Shown here one piece after another: positions 50,970-59,487 of a stretch of DNA of 64,000 nucleotides. Below the pieces are notes generated by a model. It was given only the letters and a program-made list of their open reading frames with translations, was not told the DNA's origin and did no database searches. Each line of letters begins with the position of its first letter. Position 1 is the first letter of the stretch. The translations under genes were made by a program, and so were the position numbers. The stretch is from Hyphomicrobiales bacterium (lineage in GTDB: Bacteria > Pseudomonadota > Alphaproteobacteria > Rhizobiales > Rhizobiaceae), in contig UCJA01000010.1 in the NCBI GenBank assembly GCA_900472675.1, positions 469,928 to 533,927 on the forward strand, read 5' to 3'.

Positions 50970-52922
50970 TCAGGAAGCGGTCAGCAGCGCACGGACCATG
51001 TGGGCAAGTTCGCGTGCCGTATAGGGCTTGCGCAGCCATTGAGCGCCGGGAATGATGTTCTTTGCCGCGAGTGCCGGCTCGGAATAGCCGGAGGTGAACA
51101 GCACTGCCACATCCGGCCGCACGAGGCGGGCTTCGCGGGCGAGCTCGTCGCCGGTCATCCCGCCCGGCATCACGATGTCGGTAAACAGCAGCGCGATATC
51201 GCTGTTGTTCTCCAGGATCTCCAGCGCGCTGCGTCCATTGTCCGCCTCGAGCACAGAATAACCCATGCCCGAAAGCCGGGCGACGGCGACGCGGCGAACG
51301 CGCCGGTCGTCTTCCACCACGAGGATGGTCTCGTCGCCTTGCGGCAGCGGCGCGTGGGGTCCCCCATCGTCCGGGTCCGCCTGCTCCATCATCCGCCCGC
51401 TCATGGCCGGCAGGTAGACGCGGATGGTCGTTCCGCAGCCGACTTCGCTGTAGATCTGCAGGTGGCCGCCCGATTGCTTGACGAAACCGTAGACCATGCT
51501 GAGGCCAAGCCCCGTGCCGGCTCCGGTCTCCTTGGTGGTGAAGAAGGGCTCGATCGCGTGCTTGCGGACTTCCTCGCTCATGCCCACCCCGGTGTCGGTC
51601 ATGGCGATCAACACGAAGTCACCGCTACGCACCTCCGGGTACATCTTGGCGTAGTCCGCATCGAGCTGGACGCGCGAGATCTCCATGGCCAGCCGGCCAC
51701 CCTTCGGCATGGCGTCGCGAGCGTTGATCGCAATGTTGAGGATGGCGTTCTGGAGCTGCGAGCTGTCGACGAGAACGTCGAAGTTCGATCCGGAGAGGAT
51801 AGTGGACAGCTTGATGTCCTCGCCCAGCGTCCGCCGCAGCAGGTTGGAAAAGCCGGTGATCAGCTGTCCGAGATCCGCCTGCTTTGGGTTGAGCGGCTGG
51901 CGACGCCCGAAGGCCAGCAACTGGCCCGTCAGCTTGGCGCCATCGGAGGCGGCGTCCTGCGCCTCCTTGAGGATCTCCCGCAGCGGGCCGGGTGGCAGCT
52001 TGTCCTCGACCATCTCCAGGTTGCCGCTGATGACGGTCAGGAGATTGTTGAAGTCGTGGGCGATGCCGCCGGTCAGCTGTCCCACCGCCTCCATCTTCTG
52101 CGCCTGGCGGAGGTCCTCCTCGATCTTGTAGCGGCTGGTGAGGTCGCGCACGAAGCCGGTAAAGATCCGCTCGCCCTTTACGGTCGCCTCGCCGACATGC
52201 AGCTCCATGGGGAAACGGGAACCATCCGCGCGTCGTCCGGTCACCACCCGGCCATAGCCGATGATGCGCTTCTCGCCGGTCTCTAGGTAATGGTCGATAT
52301 AGCCGTCGTGGGCGTCGCGGTCGGGGTTGGGCATGAGCTTGCTGACATTGCTGCCGCAGATCTCCTCCGCCGTGAACCCGAACAGCTTTTCGGCCGCGCG
52401 GCTGAATGAGATGACGGTACCCTTCTGGTCGATCACGACCATGCCGTCGGGGACGGTGTCGAGGATCGAGCTCAGGTGTGCCTCGCGCGAGCGCACGGCC
52501 TCCTCGGCCTTGCGCAGCGGGCTGACGTCGCTGTTCGTCTGGATGACCGCCAGCTCGCCGTCTGGCATGTTCACCAGAACGCACCGTGCCGCGACGTGGA
52601 TGTCATGCCCGTCTTTGTGACGTTGCACCATTTCGCCCTGCCAGAAACCCTGGGACTTGATCTGCTCGGCCACCGCCTCGCGGGGTTCGGGAAGTCGGGT
52701 CAACAGGAGATCGTATATCTTGCGCCCCACGGCCTCCTCGTGCACCCAGCCGTACATGTTCTCGCATCCGATCGACCAATGGGTGATCGTGCCTCCGAAA
52801 TGATAAACCGCAATATCGGCCCCATCGAGCACATGCACCAGCGCATCAAGTTCCTGCGGAGATGCGGTTCTGGGCGATACGAGACGGTTGGGCATGGCTG
52901 ACATGGGTCTGTGGCTGTTCAC
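50970..52922 (-). CDS. Hybrid FixL-like oxygen-sensing histidine kinase with receiver domain
   Basis: A 650-residue soluble hybrid kinase. PAS 1 (about 25-135) is followed by PAS 2 (about 145-265), which matches the FixL haem-PAS: AHDGYIDHY carries the proximal-His candidate His205, and IIGYGRVVTGRRADG carries Arg225, equivalent to the oxygen-contacting arginine. Next come the kinase domain (H-box GGIAHDFNNLL, His289; N-box NIAINARDAM; G-box DTGVGMS, about 443) and a C-terminal receiver with Asp582 and Lys632. No membrane segment is present. ATG 52922 overlaps the stop of the FixK-like gene as ATGA. It resembles the hybrid FixL proteins of Rhizobium etli and R. leguminosarum. A separate FixJ is absent; the likely output partner is an OmpR-type regulator (62073-62807). 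Confidence 0.85.
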   Translation of the reverse strand: MNSHRPMSAMPNRLVSPRTASPQELDALVHVLDGADIAVYHFGGTITHWSIGCENMYGWVHEEAVGRKIYDLLLTRLPEPREAVAEQIKSQGFWQGEMVQRHKDGHDIHVAARCVLVNMPDGELAVIQTNSDVSPLRKAEEAVRSREAHLSSILDTVPDGMVVIDQKGTVISFSRAAEKLFGFTAEEICGSNVSKLMPNPDRDAHDGYIDHYLETGEKRIIGYGRVVTGRRADGSRFPMELHVGEATVKGERIFTGFVRDLTSRYKIEEDLRQAQKMEAVGQLTGGIAHDFNNLLTVISGNLEMVEDKLPPGPLREILKEAQDAASDGAKLTGQLLAFGRRQPLNPKQADLGQLITGFSNLLRRTLGEDIKLSTILSGSNFDVLVDSSQLQNAILNIAINARDAMPKGGRLAMEISRVQLDADYAKMYPEVRSGDFVLIAMTDTGVGMSEEVRKHAIEPFFTTKETGAGTGLGLSMVYGFVKQSGGHLQIYSEVGCGTTIRVYLPAMSGRMMEQADPDDGGPHAPLPQGDETILVVEDDRRVRRVAVARLSGMGYSVLEADNGRSALEILENNSDIALLFTDIVMPGGMTGDELAREARLVRPDVAVLFTSGYSEPALAAKNIIPGAQWLRKPYTARELAHMVRALLTAS

Positions 52923-53650
52923 TGAATTTCTACGCTATGACAGTTTTCGGCAGGAAATGCATCGGCATTCCCGCAGAGCTGCGCGAGGCTGCTAAAGCAG
53001 ACGATCCGCAGGTTGTGCCGGCCTTCCGGGACGATAATTTTGCGTGCAGCGAGCTTGCTGATCGTGCGCGACACGGTCTCGATGGTCATGCCCAGGTAGT
53101 CGCCGATGTCCTGGCGGTTCATCGGAACCTTCAACAGGCCTGCTTTCCCCGGCGCGTCGCTGCGGAGCCCGAGTTCGACGAGGAAGCTGCACAGGCGCTC
53201 CTCCGCGTTCTTCTTGGAGAGCAGCACCATCTGGTCGTGCGCTGCAGCGGTCTCCTTGCAGAGGAGGCCGATGTATTCCGGCCGTAGCGCGTCCGAACCG
53301 GCGACTTCCGCCAAGAAGGCCTTGCGCGAGATCCGGCGGATCTTGCAGTCCGTCACGGCTTCTGCAGTGAAGAGAAAGTCTCCGTGGAGAAATGCGCCGA
53401 CGACATCGCCGCTGTAATGGAAGGCGGTGATCACCCTGCGGCCTTGGCCGATGATGCGCTGCAGGCGCACTACGCCTTCGACCACCTGGAACAGGTGGCT
53501 GGCGGCGTCGCCCTCCCAGCAGATCGCCCTGCCGGCCGGCACTGTTTCAAGCATGGACAGCTGGAACAGGGACGACAGCGACTGACGCGACGAGAGTGCC
53601 TCGTTCGCCAGGTCCGCAATCTCGAACGCCTTGTTGCCCTGCATCAGCAT
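52919..53650 (-). CDS. Crp/Fnr-family regulator, FixK-like
   Basis: A 243-residue regulator with a cyclic-nucleotide-binding-like fold (about 30-150) and a C-terminal helix-turn-helix (about 177-205). The recognition helix ETVSR (Glu191, Ser194, Arg195) has the E-xx-SR residues that read TTGA/TCAA half sites. The N-terminal cysteine cluster of oxygen-sensing FNR/FnrN is absent, so it is of the FixK type, controlled through its own transcription. GGGGAG precedes ATG 53650. It forms an operon with the hybrid FixL-like kinase and is divergent from ccoN. Targets probably include the boxes ahead of ccoN, ccoG, hemA, hemN and pseudoazurin. Confidence 0.88.
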   Translation of the reverse strand: MLMQGNKAFEIADLANEALSSRQSLSSLFQLSMLETVPAGRAICWEGDAASHLFQVVEGVVRLQRIIGQGRRVITAFHYSGDVVGAFLHGDFLFTAEAVTDCKIRRISRKAFLAEVAGSDALRPEYIGLLCKETAAAHDQMVLLSKKNAEERLCSFLVELGLRSDAPGKAGLLKVPMNRQDIGDYLGMTIETVSRTISKLAARKIIVPEGRHNLRIVCFSSLAQLCGNADAFPAENCHSVEIQ

Positions 53651-53735
53651 CGTCGTATCTCCCCTATGATCAGCCTGGACCCTAGGGCCGTCGTGTCACG
53701 CAAGGATGATCGGCGCGTACCATTTGGTGAGACTG

Positions 53736-53751
53736 CGTAACACTTCGTAAC
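53736..53751 (-). promoter_or_regulatory. K-box-like direct repeat upstream of the FixK-like gene
   Basis: On the minus strand GTTACG-AAGT-GTTACG forms a direct repeat with a 10-base period, 86 bases before the FixK-like start. Direct repeats with one-turn spacing are typical of OmpR-family regulators. It resembles the K-box bound by FxkR in Rhizobium etli (from memory, a GTTACA-N4-GTTACA type element). Confidence 0.65.
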
Positions 53752-53785
53752 AACCCGCTGGCCGGGGGAATGGCCGCTCTCCCCG

Positions 53786-53799
53786 TTGACGCAAGTCAA
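53786..53799 (+). promoter_or_regulatory. FNR/FixK box (anaerobox) upstream of ccoN
   Basis: TTGAC-GCAA-GTCAA is a symmetrical FNR/FixK site 86 bases before the ccoN start, the usual place for activation. It could also affect the divergent FixK-like gene, whose start is 136 bases away. Confidence 0.88.
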
Positions 53800-53884
53800 G
53801 GAGCGCCTCACGGCCGCGTGACAGTGCTCGATCGGTACAAGGAGGTCGCCCGCATTGCGGTCGGCCGGCACTGGGGACGACATC

Positions 53885-55507
53885 ATGAATTACACAACGG
53901 AAACCGTGGTGATCGCGGTCGCGGCCTTTTTGGCGCTGCTGGGGGCGGCCTTTGCGCATGACCACCTGTTCGCGGTCCATATGGGAATACTGAGCTTCTG
54001 CCTGGTGGCAGGCACGATCCTTCTGATGCGAAGGATGGACTTCTCCGCGGCCGGCACCCAGGTTCGGGTCGAGCCTTCCGGATATTTCGACGAGGTGGTG
54101 CGCTACGGCCTGATCGCCACGGTGTTCTGGGGTGTCGTCGGCTTCCTGGTGGGCGTGATCGTCGCTGCCCAGCTGGCCTTCCCGGATCTCAACGTCGCAC
54201 CCTATCTCAACTTCGGTCGGCTGCGCCCGGTTCACACCTCGGCGGTGATCTTCGCCTTTGGCGGCAATGCGCTGATCATGACCTCTCTCTATGTCGTGCA
54301 GCGCACCTGTCGCGCGCGCCTGTTCGGCGGCACGCTGGCCTGGTTCGTGTTCTGGGGCTACCAGCTGTTCATCATCCTTGCCGCGACCGGCTATGTCCTG
54401 GGCATTTCCCAGGGCCGCGAATATGCCGAGCCGGAATGGTATGTCGATCTCTGGCTGACCGTGGTCTGGGTGGCCTATCTGGTCGTCTTCCTTGGCACCA
54501 TACTGAAGCGCAAGGAGCCGCACATCTATGTGGCGAACTGGTTTTACCTCGCCTTCATCGTCACCATCGCCTTGCTGCACGTGGTCAACAACCTGGCAGT
54601 CCCGGTCTCCTTCCTCGGCTCGAAGAGCTATTCGGTCTTCTCCGGCGTCCAGGATGCACTGACGCAGTGGTGGTACGGCCACAACGCCGTGGGCTTCTTC
54701 CTGACTGCCGGCTTCCTCGGCATGATGTATTACTTCGTTCCCAAGCAGGCCAACCGCCCGGTCTATTCCTACCGCCTGTCGATCATCCACTTCTGGGCTC
54801 TGATCTTCATGTACATCTGGGCAGGTCCCCACCACCTTCACTACACGGCGCTGCCGGACTGGGCCCAGACACTCGGCATGGTCTTCTCCGTCATGCTGTG
54901 GATGCCCTCCTGGGGCGGTATGATCAACGGTCTCATGACGCTCTCGGGCGCCTGGGACAAGATCCGCACCGATCCGATCATTCGCATGATGGTGATCGCC
55001 ATCGCCTTCTACGGCATGTCGACCTTCGAAGGCCCGATGATGTCGATCAAGACGGTGAACTCGCTCAGCCACTACACCGAATGGACCATCGGTCACGTTC
55101 ACTCCGGCGCTCTCGGCTGGGTCGGCATGATCACCTTCGGCGCCATCTATTTCCTGACGCCGAAACTGTGGGGCCGCGAGCGGATGTACAGCATGCGCAT
55201 GATCAACTGGCACTTCTGGCTCGCGACCCTCGGCATCGTCGTCTACGCCGCGGTTCTCTGGGTCGCCGGTATCCAGCAGGGACTGATGTGGCGCGAATAC
55301 AATTCCCAGGGCTTCCTCGTCTACTCCTTCGCGGAAACCGTGGCGGCCATGTTCCCCTACTACGTGCTGCGCACCGTCGGCGGCGGCCTCTACCTGGCCG
55401 GTGGCCTGGTGATGGCCTGGAACGTGTTCATGACCATCCGCGGCCACATTCGCGACGAAGCGGCGCTCCCGACCACTTTTGTGCCCCATGCACAGCCTGC
55501 CGAGTGA
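53885..55507 (+). CDS. ccoN: cbb3-type cytochrome c oxidase subunit I
   Basis: A 540-residue haem-copper oxidase catalytic subunit with about 12 membrane helices. Conserved His-bearing segments include [45 protein letters not shown] and [14 protein letters not shown]. It reduces oxygen with high affinity, supporting respiration at low oxygen. ATG 53885 is chosen over an in-frame ATG at 53855 that lacks a ribosome site. First gene of ccoNOQP, behind an FNR/FixK box. Confidence 0.97.
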   Translation: MNYTTETVVIAVAAFLALLGAAFAHDHLFAVHMGILSFCLVAGTILLMRRMDFSAAGTQVRVEPSGYFDEVVRYGLIATVFWGVVGFLVGVIVAAQLAFPDLNVAPYLNFGRLRPVHTSAVIFAFGGNALIMTSLYVVQRTCRARLFGGTLAWFVFWGYQLFIILAATGYVLGISQGREYAEPEWYVDLWLTVVWVAYLVVFLGTILKRKEPHIYVANWFYLAFIVTIALLHVVNNLAVPVSFLGSKSYSVFSGVQDALTQWWYGHNAVGFFLTAGFLGMMYYFVPKQANRPVYSYRLSIIHFWALIFMYIWAGPHHLHYTALPDWAQTLGMVFSVMLWMPSWGGMINGLMTLSGAWDKIRTDPIIRMMVIAIAFYGMSTFEGPMMSIKTVNSLSHYTEWTIGHVHSGALGWVGMITFGAIYFLTPKLWGRERMYSMRMINWHFWLATLGIVVYAAVLWVAGIQQGLMWREYNSQGFLVYSFAETVAAMFPYYVLRTVGGGLYLAGGLVMAWNVFMTIRGHIRDEAALPTTFVPHAQPAE

Positions 55508-55516
55508 GGTGACGAT

Positions 55517-56251
55517 ATGGCATCGATCCTAGACAAACACAAAATCATCGAGAAGAACGCCACGCTGCTTCTTGTCGGCTCGCTCCTGGTGGTCAGTATC
55601 GGCGGTATCGTTGAGATTGCGCCGCTGTTCTACCTGCAGAATACCATCGAGAAGGTCGAGGGCATGCGGCCCTACACGCCGCTCGAACTGGCCGGTCGCA
55701 ACATCTACGTCCGCGAGGGCTGCTACGTCTGCCACAGTCAGATGATCCGGCCCTTCCGCGACGAAGTGGAGCGCTATGGTCATTACTCGCTGGCAGCCGA
55801 ATCCATGTACGACCACCCCTTCCAATGGGGTTCCAAGCGCACCGGGCCGGATCTCGCCCGGGTCGGCGGTCGCTACTCCAACGAATGGCATGTGCAGCAC
55901 CTGTCGGATCCGCGCGCCGTCGTGCCGGAATCCGTCATGCCGCGCTACGCCTTCCTCGCCCAGACGGCAGTGACGGTGAAGAACGTCGGCATGGACCTCC
56001 AGGCCAACGAGGATGTCGGCGTGCCCTATTCGCCGGAGATGATCGCCGCCGCCGAAGCCGACATGAAGGCGCAAGCCGATCCCAATGCGGATACCACCGC
56101 ATTGCTGGCCCGCTATCCGAAGGCAAAAATCGGCGATTTCGACGGCGATGCGACCAAGCTGACGGAGATGGATGCACTCGTCTCCTACCTGCAGATGCTC
56201 GGCACACTGGTCGACTTCTCCACCTATGACGACGCTACCGGCTATCGATGA
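55517..56251 (+). CDS. ccoO: cbb3-type cytochrome c oxidase subunit II (mono-haem cytochrome c)
   Basis: A 244-residue membrane-anchored cytochrome c with an N-terminal helix (about 18-38) and one haem motif, CYVCH, in [17 protein letters not shown], which is characteristic of CcoO. It passes electrons from CcoP to CcoN. It follows ccoN by 9 bases. Confidence 0.97.
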   Translation: MASILDKHKIIEKNATLLLVGSLLVVSIGGIVEIAPLFYLQNTIEKVEGMRPYTPLELAGRNIYVREGCYVCHSQMIRPFRDEVERYGHYSLAAESMYDHPFQWGSKRTGPDLARVGGRYSNEWHVQHLSDPRAVVPESVMPRYAFLAQTAVTVKNVGMDLQANEDVGVPYSPEMIAAAEADMKAQADPNADTTALLARYPKAKIGDFDGDATKLTEMDALVSYLQMLGTLVDFSTYDDATGYR

Positions 56252-56259
56252 GGTCAACC

Positions 56260-56412
56260 ATGGAAATCTATACGGCAATGCGGCACTTCGCCGACAGTTG
56301 GGGGCTTCTGGCCATGGCGGCCTTTTTCGTCGGCGCTGTGGTCTTCACCCTGCGCCCCGGCGGCAAACGGGCAGCCGACGAGGCTGCCTCTATTCCCCTG
56401 AAGGATGATTGA
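56260..56412 (+). CDS. ccoQ: cbb3-type cytochrome oxidase subunit CcoQ
   Basis: A 50-residue protein found by reading between ccoO and ccoP. It has one membrane helix (about 14-32: WGLLAMAAFFVGAVVFTL) followed by a charged tail ending AASIPLKDD. Size, position and single helix are those of CcoQ, which stabilises the oxidase complex. It begins 8 bases after the ccoO stop and ends one base before the ccoP start. Confidence 0.92.
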   Translation: MEIYTAMRHFADSWGLLAMAAFFVGAVVFTLRPGGKRAADEAASIPLKDD

Positions 56413-56413
56413 G

Positions 56414-57277
56414 ATGTCGGAAGAGCACAGAGACGAACTGAGCGGCGTCGAAACCACCGGCCACGAGTGGGACGGCATTCGCGAGCTGAACAACCCCATG
56501 CCCCGCTGGTGGGTCTATACCTTCTACGCGACCATCCTGTGGGCCGTGGTCTACGTCTTCTTCTATCCGGCCATCCCCATGATCAGCTCGGCCACCAAGG
56601 GCTATCTTGGCTTCTCCAGCCGTGCGGAACTGCAGCAGGACCTCGACCAGGCCAAGCTGGGGCAGGCGCAGTTCCATGAAATGATCGCTGCCAAGAGTGT
56701 GCAGGAGATCGATGCGGATCCGACGCTGCGGGAATTCGCGGTTTCGGGTGGCGCCTCGGCCTTCAAAGTCAACTGCGCCCCCTGCCACGGCTCAGGCGCT
56801 GCGGGCGGGCCGGGCTTTCCCAACCTTAACGACGACGACTGGCTTTGGGGCGGAGACCTCGACGGCATCCAGACCACCATCGCCCACGGCGTGCGCTACG
56901 ACGGGGATCCGGATACGCATGTTTCCGAGATGCCCGCCTTCGGCGAGATCCTCAAGATCGACGAGACGAGGCAGGTCGCTGCCTATGTCTGGAGCCTGAC
57001 CAACACCCCGTCCAGCGCCGCTCTCGCCGATGCGGGCAAGCAGGTGTTCATGGACAATTGCGCGGCCTGCCACGCTGACGACGCCAAGGGGAAGGTCGAT
57101 ATGGGTGCGCCGAATCTTGCCGATGCCATCTGGCTGAAGGGCAGGGGCGAGGACGCCATCGCCCGCCAGGTTCTTGCGCCCCGGCATGGCGTGATGCCGG
57201 CCTGGCAGGGACGGTTGGGAGAGACGGCCGTCAAGCAGCTGACCGTCTTCGTGCATTCTCTCGGCGGCGGCAAATAA
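56414..57277 (+). CDS. ccoP: cbb3-type cytochrome c oxidase subunit III (di-haem cytochrome c)
   Basis: A 287-residue subunit with an N-terminal membrane helix (about 32-55) and two haem motifs, CAPCH and CAACH. The N-terminal HEWDGIRELNNPMPRWW is typical of CcoP. ATG 56414 is preferred to ATG 56405 because AAGGA lies 8 bases upstream of it. It accepts electrons from the cytochrome bc1 pathway. Last gene of ccoNOQP. Confidence 0.97.
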   Translation: MSEEHRDELSGVETTGHEWDGIRELNNPMPRWWVYTFYATILWAVVYVFFYPAIPMISSATKGYLGFSSRAELQQDLDQAKLGQAQFHEMIAAKSVQEIDADPTLREFAVSGGASAFKVNCAPCHGSGAAGGPGFPNLNDDDWLWGGDLDGIQTTIAHGVRYDGDPDTHVSEMPAFGEILKIDETRQVAAYVWSLTNTPSSAALADAGKQVFMDNCAACHADDAKGKVDMGAPNLADAIWLKGRGEDAIARQVLAPRHGVMPAWQGRLGETAVKQLTVFVHSLGGGK

Positions 57278-57315
57278 GCCGGCCACTGCTTGCCGCAGTC
57301 CTGTTGCATCGCATG

Positions 57316-57348
57316 GAAGCCACGTCGCCAACCCGGCTGCGTGGCTTC
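57316..57348 (+). terminator. Hairpin after ccoNOQP
   Basis: GAAGCCACG and CGTGGCTTC form a perfect 9-bp stem with a 15-base loop, 38 bases after the ccoP stop. No T-run follows. It may end or attenuate the ccoNOQP transcript before ccoG. Confidence 0.55.
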
Positions 57349-57368
57349 TTGGCGTCGCGGCCCCGGTC

Positions 57369-57382
57369 TTGATTTCGGTCAA
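57369..57382 (+). promoter_or_regulatory. FNR/FixK box upstream of ccoG
   Basis: TTGAT-TTCG-GTCAA lies 54 bases before the ccoG start, giving the ccoGHIS operon its own low-oxygen promoter. Confidence 0.85.
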
Positions 57383-57436
57383 TGAAGCGGAGCGGCGGGG
57401 GTGGGAAGAGTTTGGCCAAAGATCGGACAGGTCACC

Positions 57437-59005
57437 ATGAACCTTGATACAGCAGCAGATCCACAGCACGTGGAACGGGTCGATGTGCAGCCGGTGAACG
57501 CACAGCGGAACCGGCAGCCCCTCTACGCCCCCCGCAAGAAGGTGTTTCCGAAGCGGGCCGAGGGGCGTTTCCGTCGCTTCAAGTGGATCGTGATGCTGGT
57601 GACGCTCGGCATCTACTATCTCGTGCCCTGGATCCGCTGGGACCGCGGGCCCTATGCGCCCGACCAGGCAATCCTGATCGACATGTCGACACGCCGATTC
57701 TTTTTCTTCTTCATCGAAATCTGGCCGCAGGAATTCTACTACGTGGCGGGCCTTTTGGTAATGGCGGGTTTCGGCCTGTTCCTGGTCACCTCTGCGGTCG
57801 GCCGCGCCTGGTGCGGCTATGCCTGTCCGCAGACCGTCTGGGTCGATCTGTTCCTGGTGGTGGAACGCTTCATCGAGGGGGATCGCAATGCCCGGATGCG
57901 GCTCGATGCCGGCCCCTGGACCTGGGACAAGGTGAAGAAGCGGCTGGCAAAGCACGCGATCTGGCTGGTGATCGGTGCCGGTACGGGCGGCGCCTGGATC
58001 TTCTACTTTGCAGATGCCCCGACGCTCATCGTGGAGCTGTTTACCGGGCAGGCCGCCACCGCCGCCTATGTCACGGTCGCCATCCTGACAGCCACCACCT
58101 ATGTGTTCGGTGGCTTCATGCGCGAGCAGGTCTGCACCTACATGTGCCCCTGGCCGCGCATCCAGGGCGCCATGCTCGACGAGAACTCGCTGGTCGTCAC
58201 CTACAACGACTGGCGCGGAGAACCCCGCACCCGCCACGCCAAGAAGGCGCAGGCGCAGGGCCAGTCCACGGGCGATTGTGTGGACTGCAATGCCTGCGTT
58301 GCCGTCTGTCCCATGGGGATCGACATCCGCGACGGGCAGCAGATGGAGTGCATCACCTGCGCGCTCTGCATCGATGCCTGCGATGGCGTGATGGACAAGA
58401 TCGGCCTGCCGCGCGGCCTCATCGCCTATGCGACGCTCGACGAATATTCGGGCAACATGAACCTGGCAACGCAGAATGGCACCACGGCCGTGCAGCCCTC
58501 CCGCGTCCGCTCGCCGGAAGGCAAATTCATCGGCGCGATCCGCCACTTCAACTGGCGCATCATCTTTAGGCCCCGGCTGATCGTCTACGCGGTGGTCTGG
58601 ACCGCGATCGGGATCACCATGATCGTCCATCTGTCCATGCGCGAGCGCCTCGAGCTCAACGTCGTGCACGACCGCAACCCGCAATATGTGCTGGAGAGCG
58701 ACGGTTCGATCCGCAACGGCTATACCCTGCGCCTGCTCAACATGGTTCCGGCACAGCGCAAGGTCCATCTCAGCCTCGTCGGTCTGGAAGGCGCCACCAT
58801 GCGCGTCGCGGAACTCGGCAAGGACAGCGGCCGCAGCTTCACCATCGACGTCACGCCCGATGCCGCCACCAACCTCAAGGTCTTCATCACTCTCGACCCC
58901 AAGGTGACGACCAGCGACAGCTTTGAGTTCGTCGCGGAGGCGGAGGATCATTCCGACAAGGCGACCTATCGGGCCGCATTCAATGTTCCAGGAGACAAGC
59001 CATGA
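57437..59005 (+). CDS. ccoG: cbb3 oxidase assembly protein CcoG (polyferredoxin)
   Basis: A 522-residue membrane iron-sulphur protein. About five membrane helices occur in the first half and near residue 385. Two [4Fe-4S] motifs follow: CVDCNACVAVCP (from about residue 281) and CITCALCIDACD; WCGYACPQTVW and CTYMCPWPRIQG are typical FixG segments. The C-terminus is an Ig-like domain (about 410-520). CcoG has been linked to copper reduction for CuB insertion. The stop overlaps ccoH by ATGA. Confidence 0.95.
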   Translation: MNLDTAADPQHVERVDVQPVNAQRNRQPLYAPRKKVFPKRAEGRFRRFKWIVMLVTLGIYYLVPWIRWDRGPYAPDQAILIDMSTRRFFFFFIEIWPQEFYYVAGLLVMAGFGLFLVTSAVGRAWCGYACPQTVWVDLFLVVERFIEGDRNARMRLDAGPWTWDKVKKRLAKHAIWLVIGAGTGGAWIFYFADAPTLIVELFTGQAATAAYVTVAILTATTYVFGGFMREQVCTYMCPWPRIQGAMLDENSLVVTYNDWRGEPRTRHAKKAQAQGQSTGDCVDCNACVAVCPMGIDIRDGQQMECITCALCIDACDGVMDKIGLPRGLIAYATLDEYSGNMNLATQNGTTAVQPSRVRSPEGKFIGAIRHFNWRIIFRPRLIVYAVVWTAIGITMIVHLSMRERLELNVVHDRNPQYVLESDGSIRNGYTLRLLNMVPAQRKVHLSLVGLEGATMRVAELGKDSGRSFTIDVTPDAATNLKVFITLDPKVTTSDSFEFVAEAEDHSDKATYRAAFNVPGDKP

Positions 59006-59487
59006 TCCCCCGTACGCCGGAATTTACCGGGCGCCACATGCTGCTCACCACGGTTGCCTTCTTCGGCGTGGTCATCAGCGTCAACGTGACCATGGCCTAT
59101 CTTGCGTCGTCGAGCTGGAGCGGTCTGGTCGTCGAGAACACCTATGTCGCGAGCCAGGAGTTCAATGGCAAGGCGGCGGCGATGAAGGCCATGGCCGCCT
59201 CGGGCATAGTCGGGACCCTGTCGCTGAAGGACAATGCCATCCACTACAACATCGGCACCCGTGACGGGGCACCGGTCGACGTGGACACAGTCACGGCGAC
59301 CTTCAAGCGGCCGGTGGGCGACCACGAGGATTTCCAGGTCACGCTTGAGAAAGTCTCCGCAGGCCGCTTCCAGGCGTTGCATAGGGTTGCCGCTGGCGAG
59401 TGGATCATCGAGGTCCTGTCGCACAGGCAGGGCAAGCTGGTCATGCATGAGGCCACCCGCATCGCCACCGCGGGGATCGACCCATGA
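59002..59487 (+). CDS. ccoH: cbb3 oxidase assembly protein CcoH (FixH)
   Basis: A 161-residue membrane protein with one N-terminal helix (about 12-34: HMLLTTVAFFGVVISVNVTMAY) and a periplasmic domain, as in FixH, which helps assemble or stabilise the cbb3 oxidase. Overlaps its neighbours by 4 bases on both sides. Confidence 0.93.
   Translation: MIPRTPEFTGRHMLLTTVAFFGVVISVNVTMAYLASSSWSGLVVENTYVASQEFNGKAAAMKAMAASGIVGTLSLKDNAIHYNIGTRDGAPVDVDTVTATFKRPVGDHEDFQVTLEKVSAGRFQALHRVAAGEWIIEVLSHRQGKLVMHEATRIATAGIDP

Noticed and set aside
53696..55489. 597-codon frame opposite ccoN
   Set aside because: Antisense shadow of a conserved oxidase gene; it would also span the FNR box and K-box region.
56792..58951. 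719-codon frame opposite ccoP/ccoG
   Set aside because: Antisense shadow covering two real genes and a promoter region.
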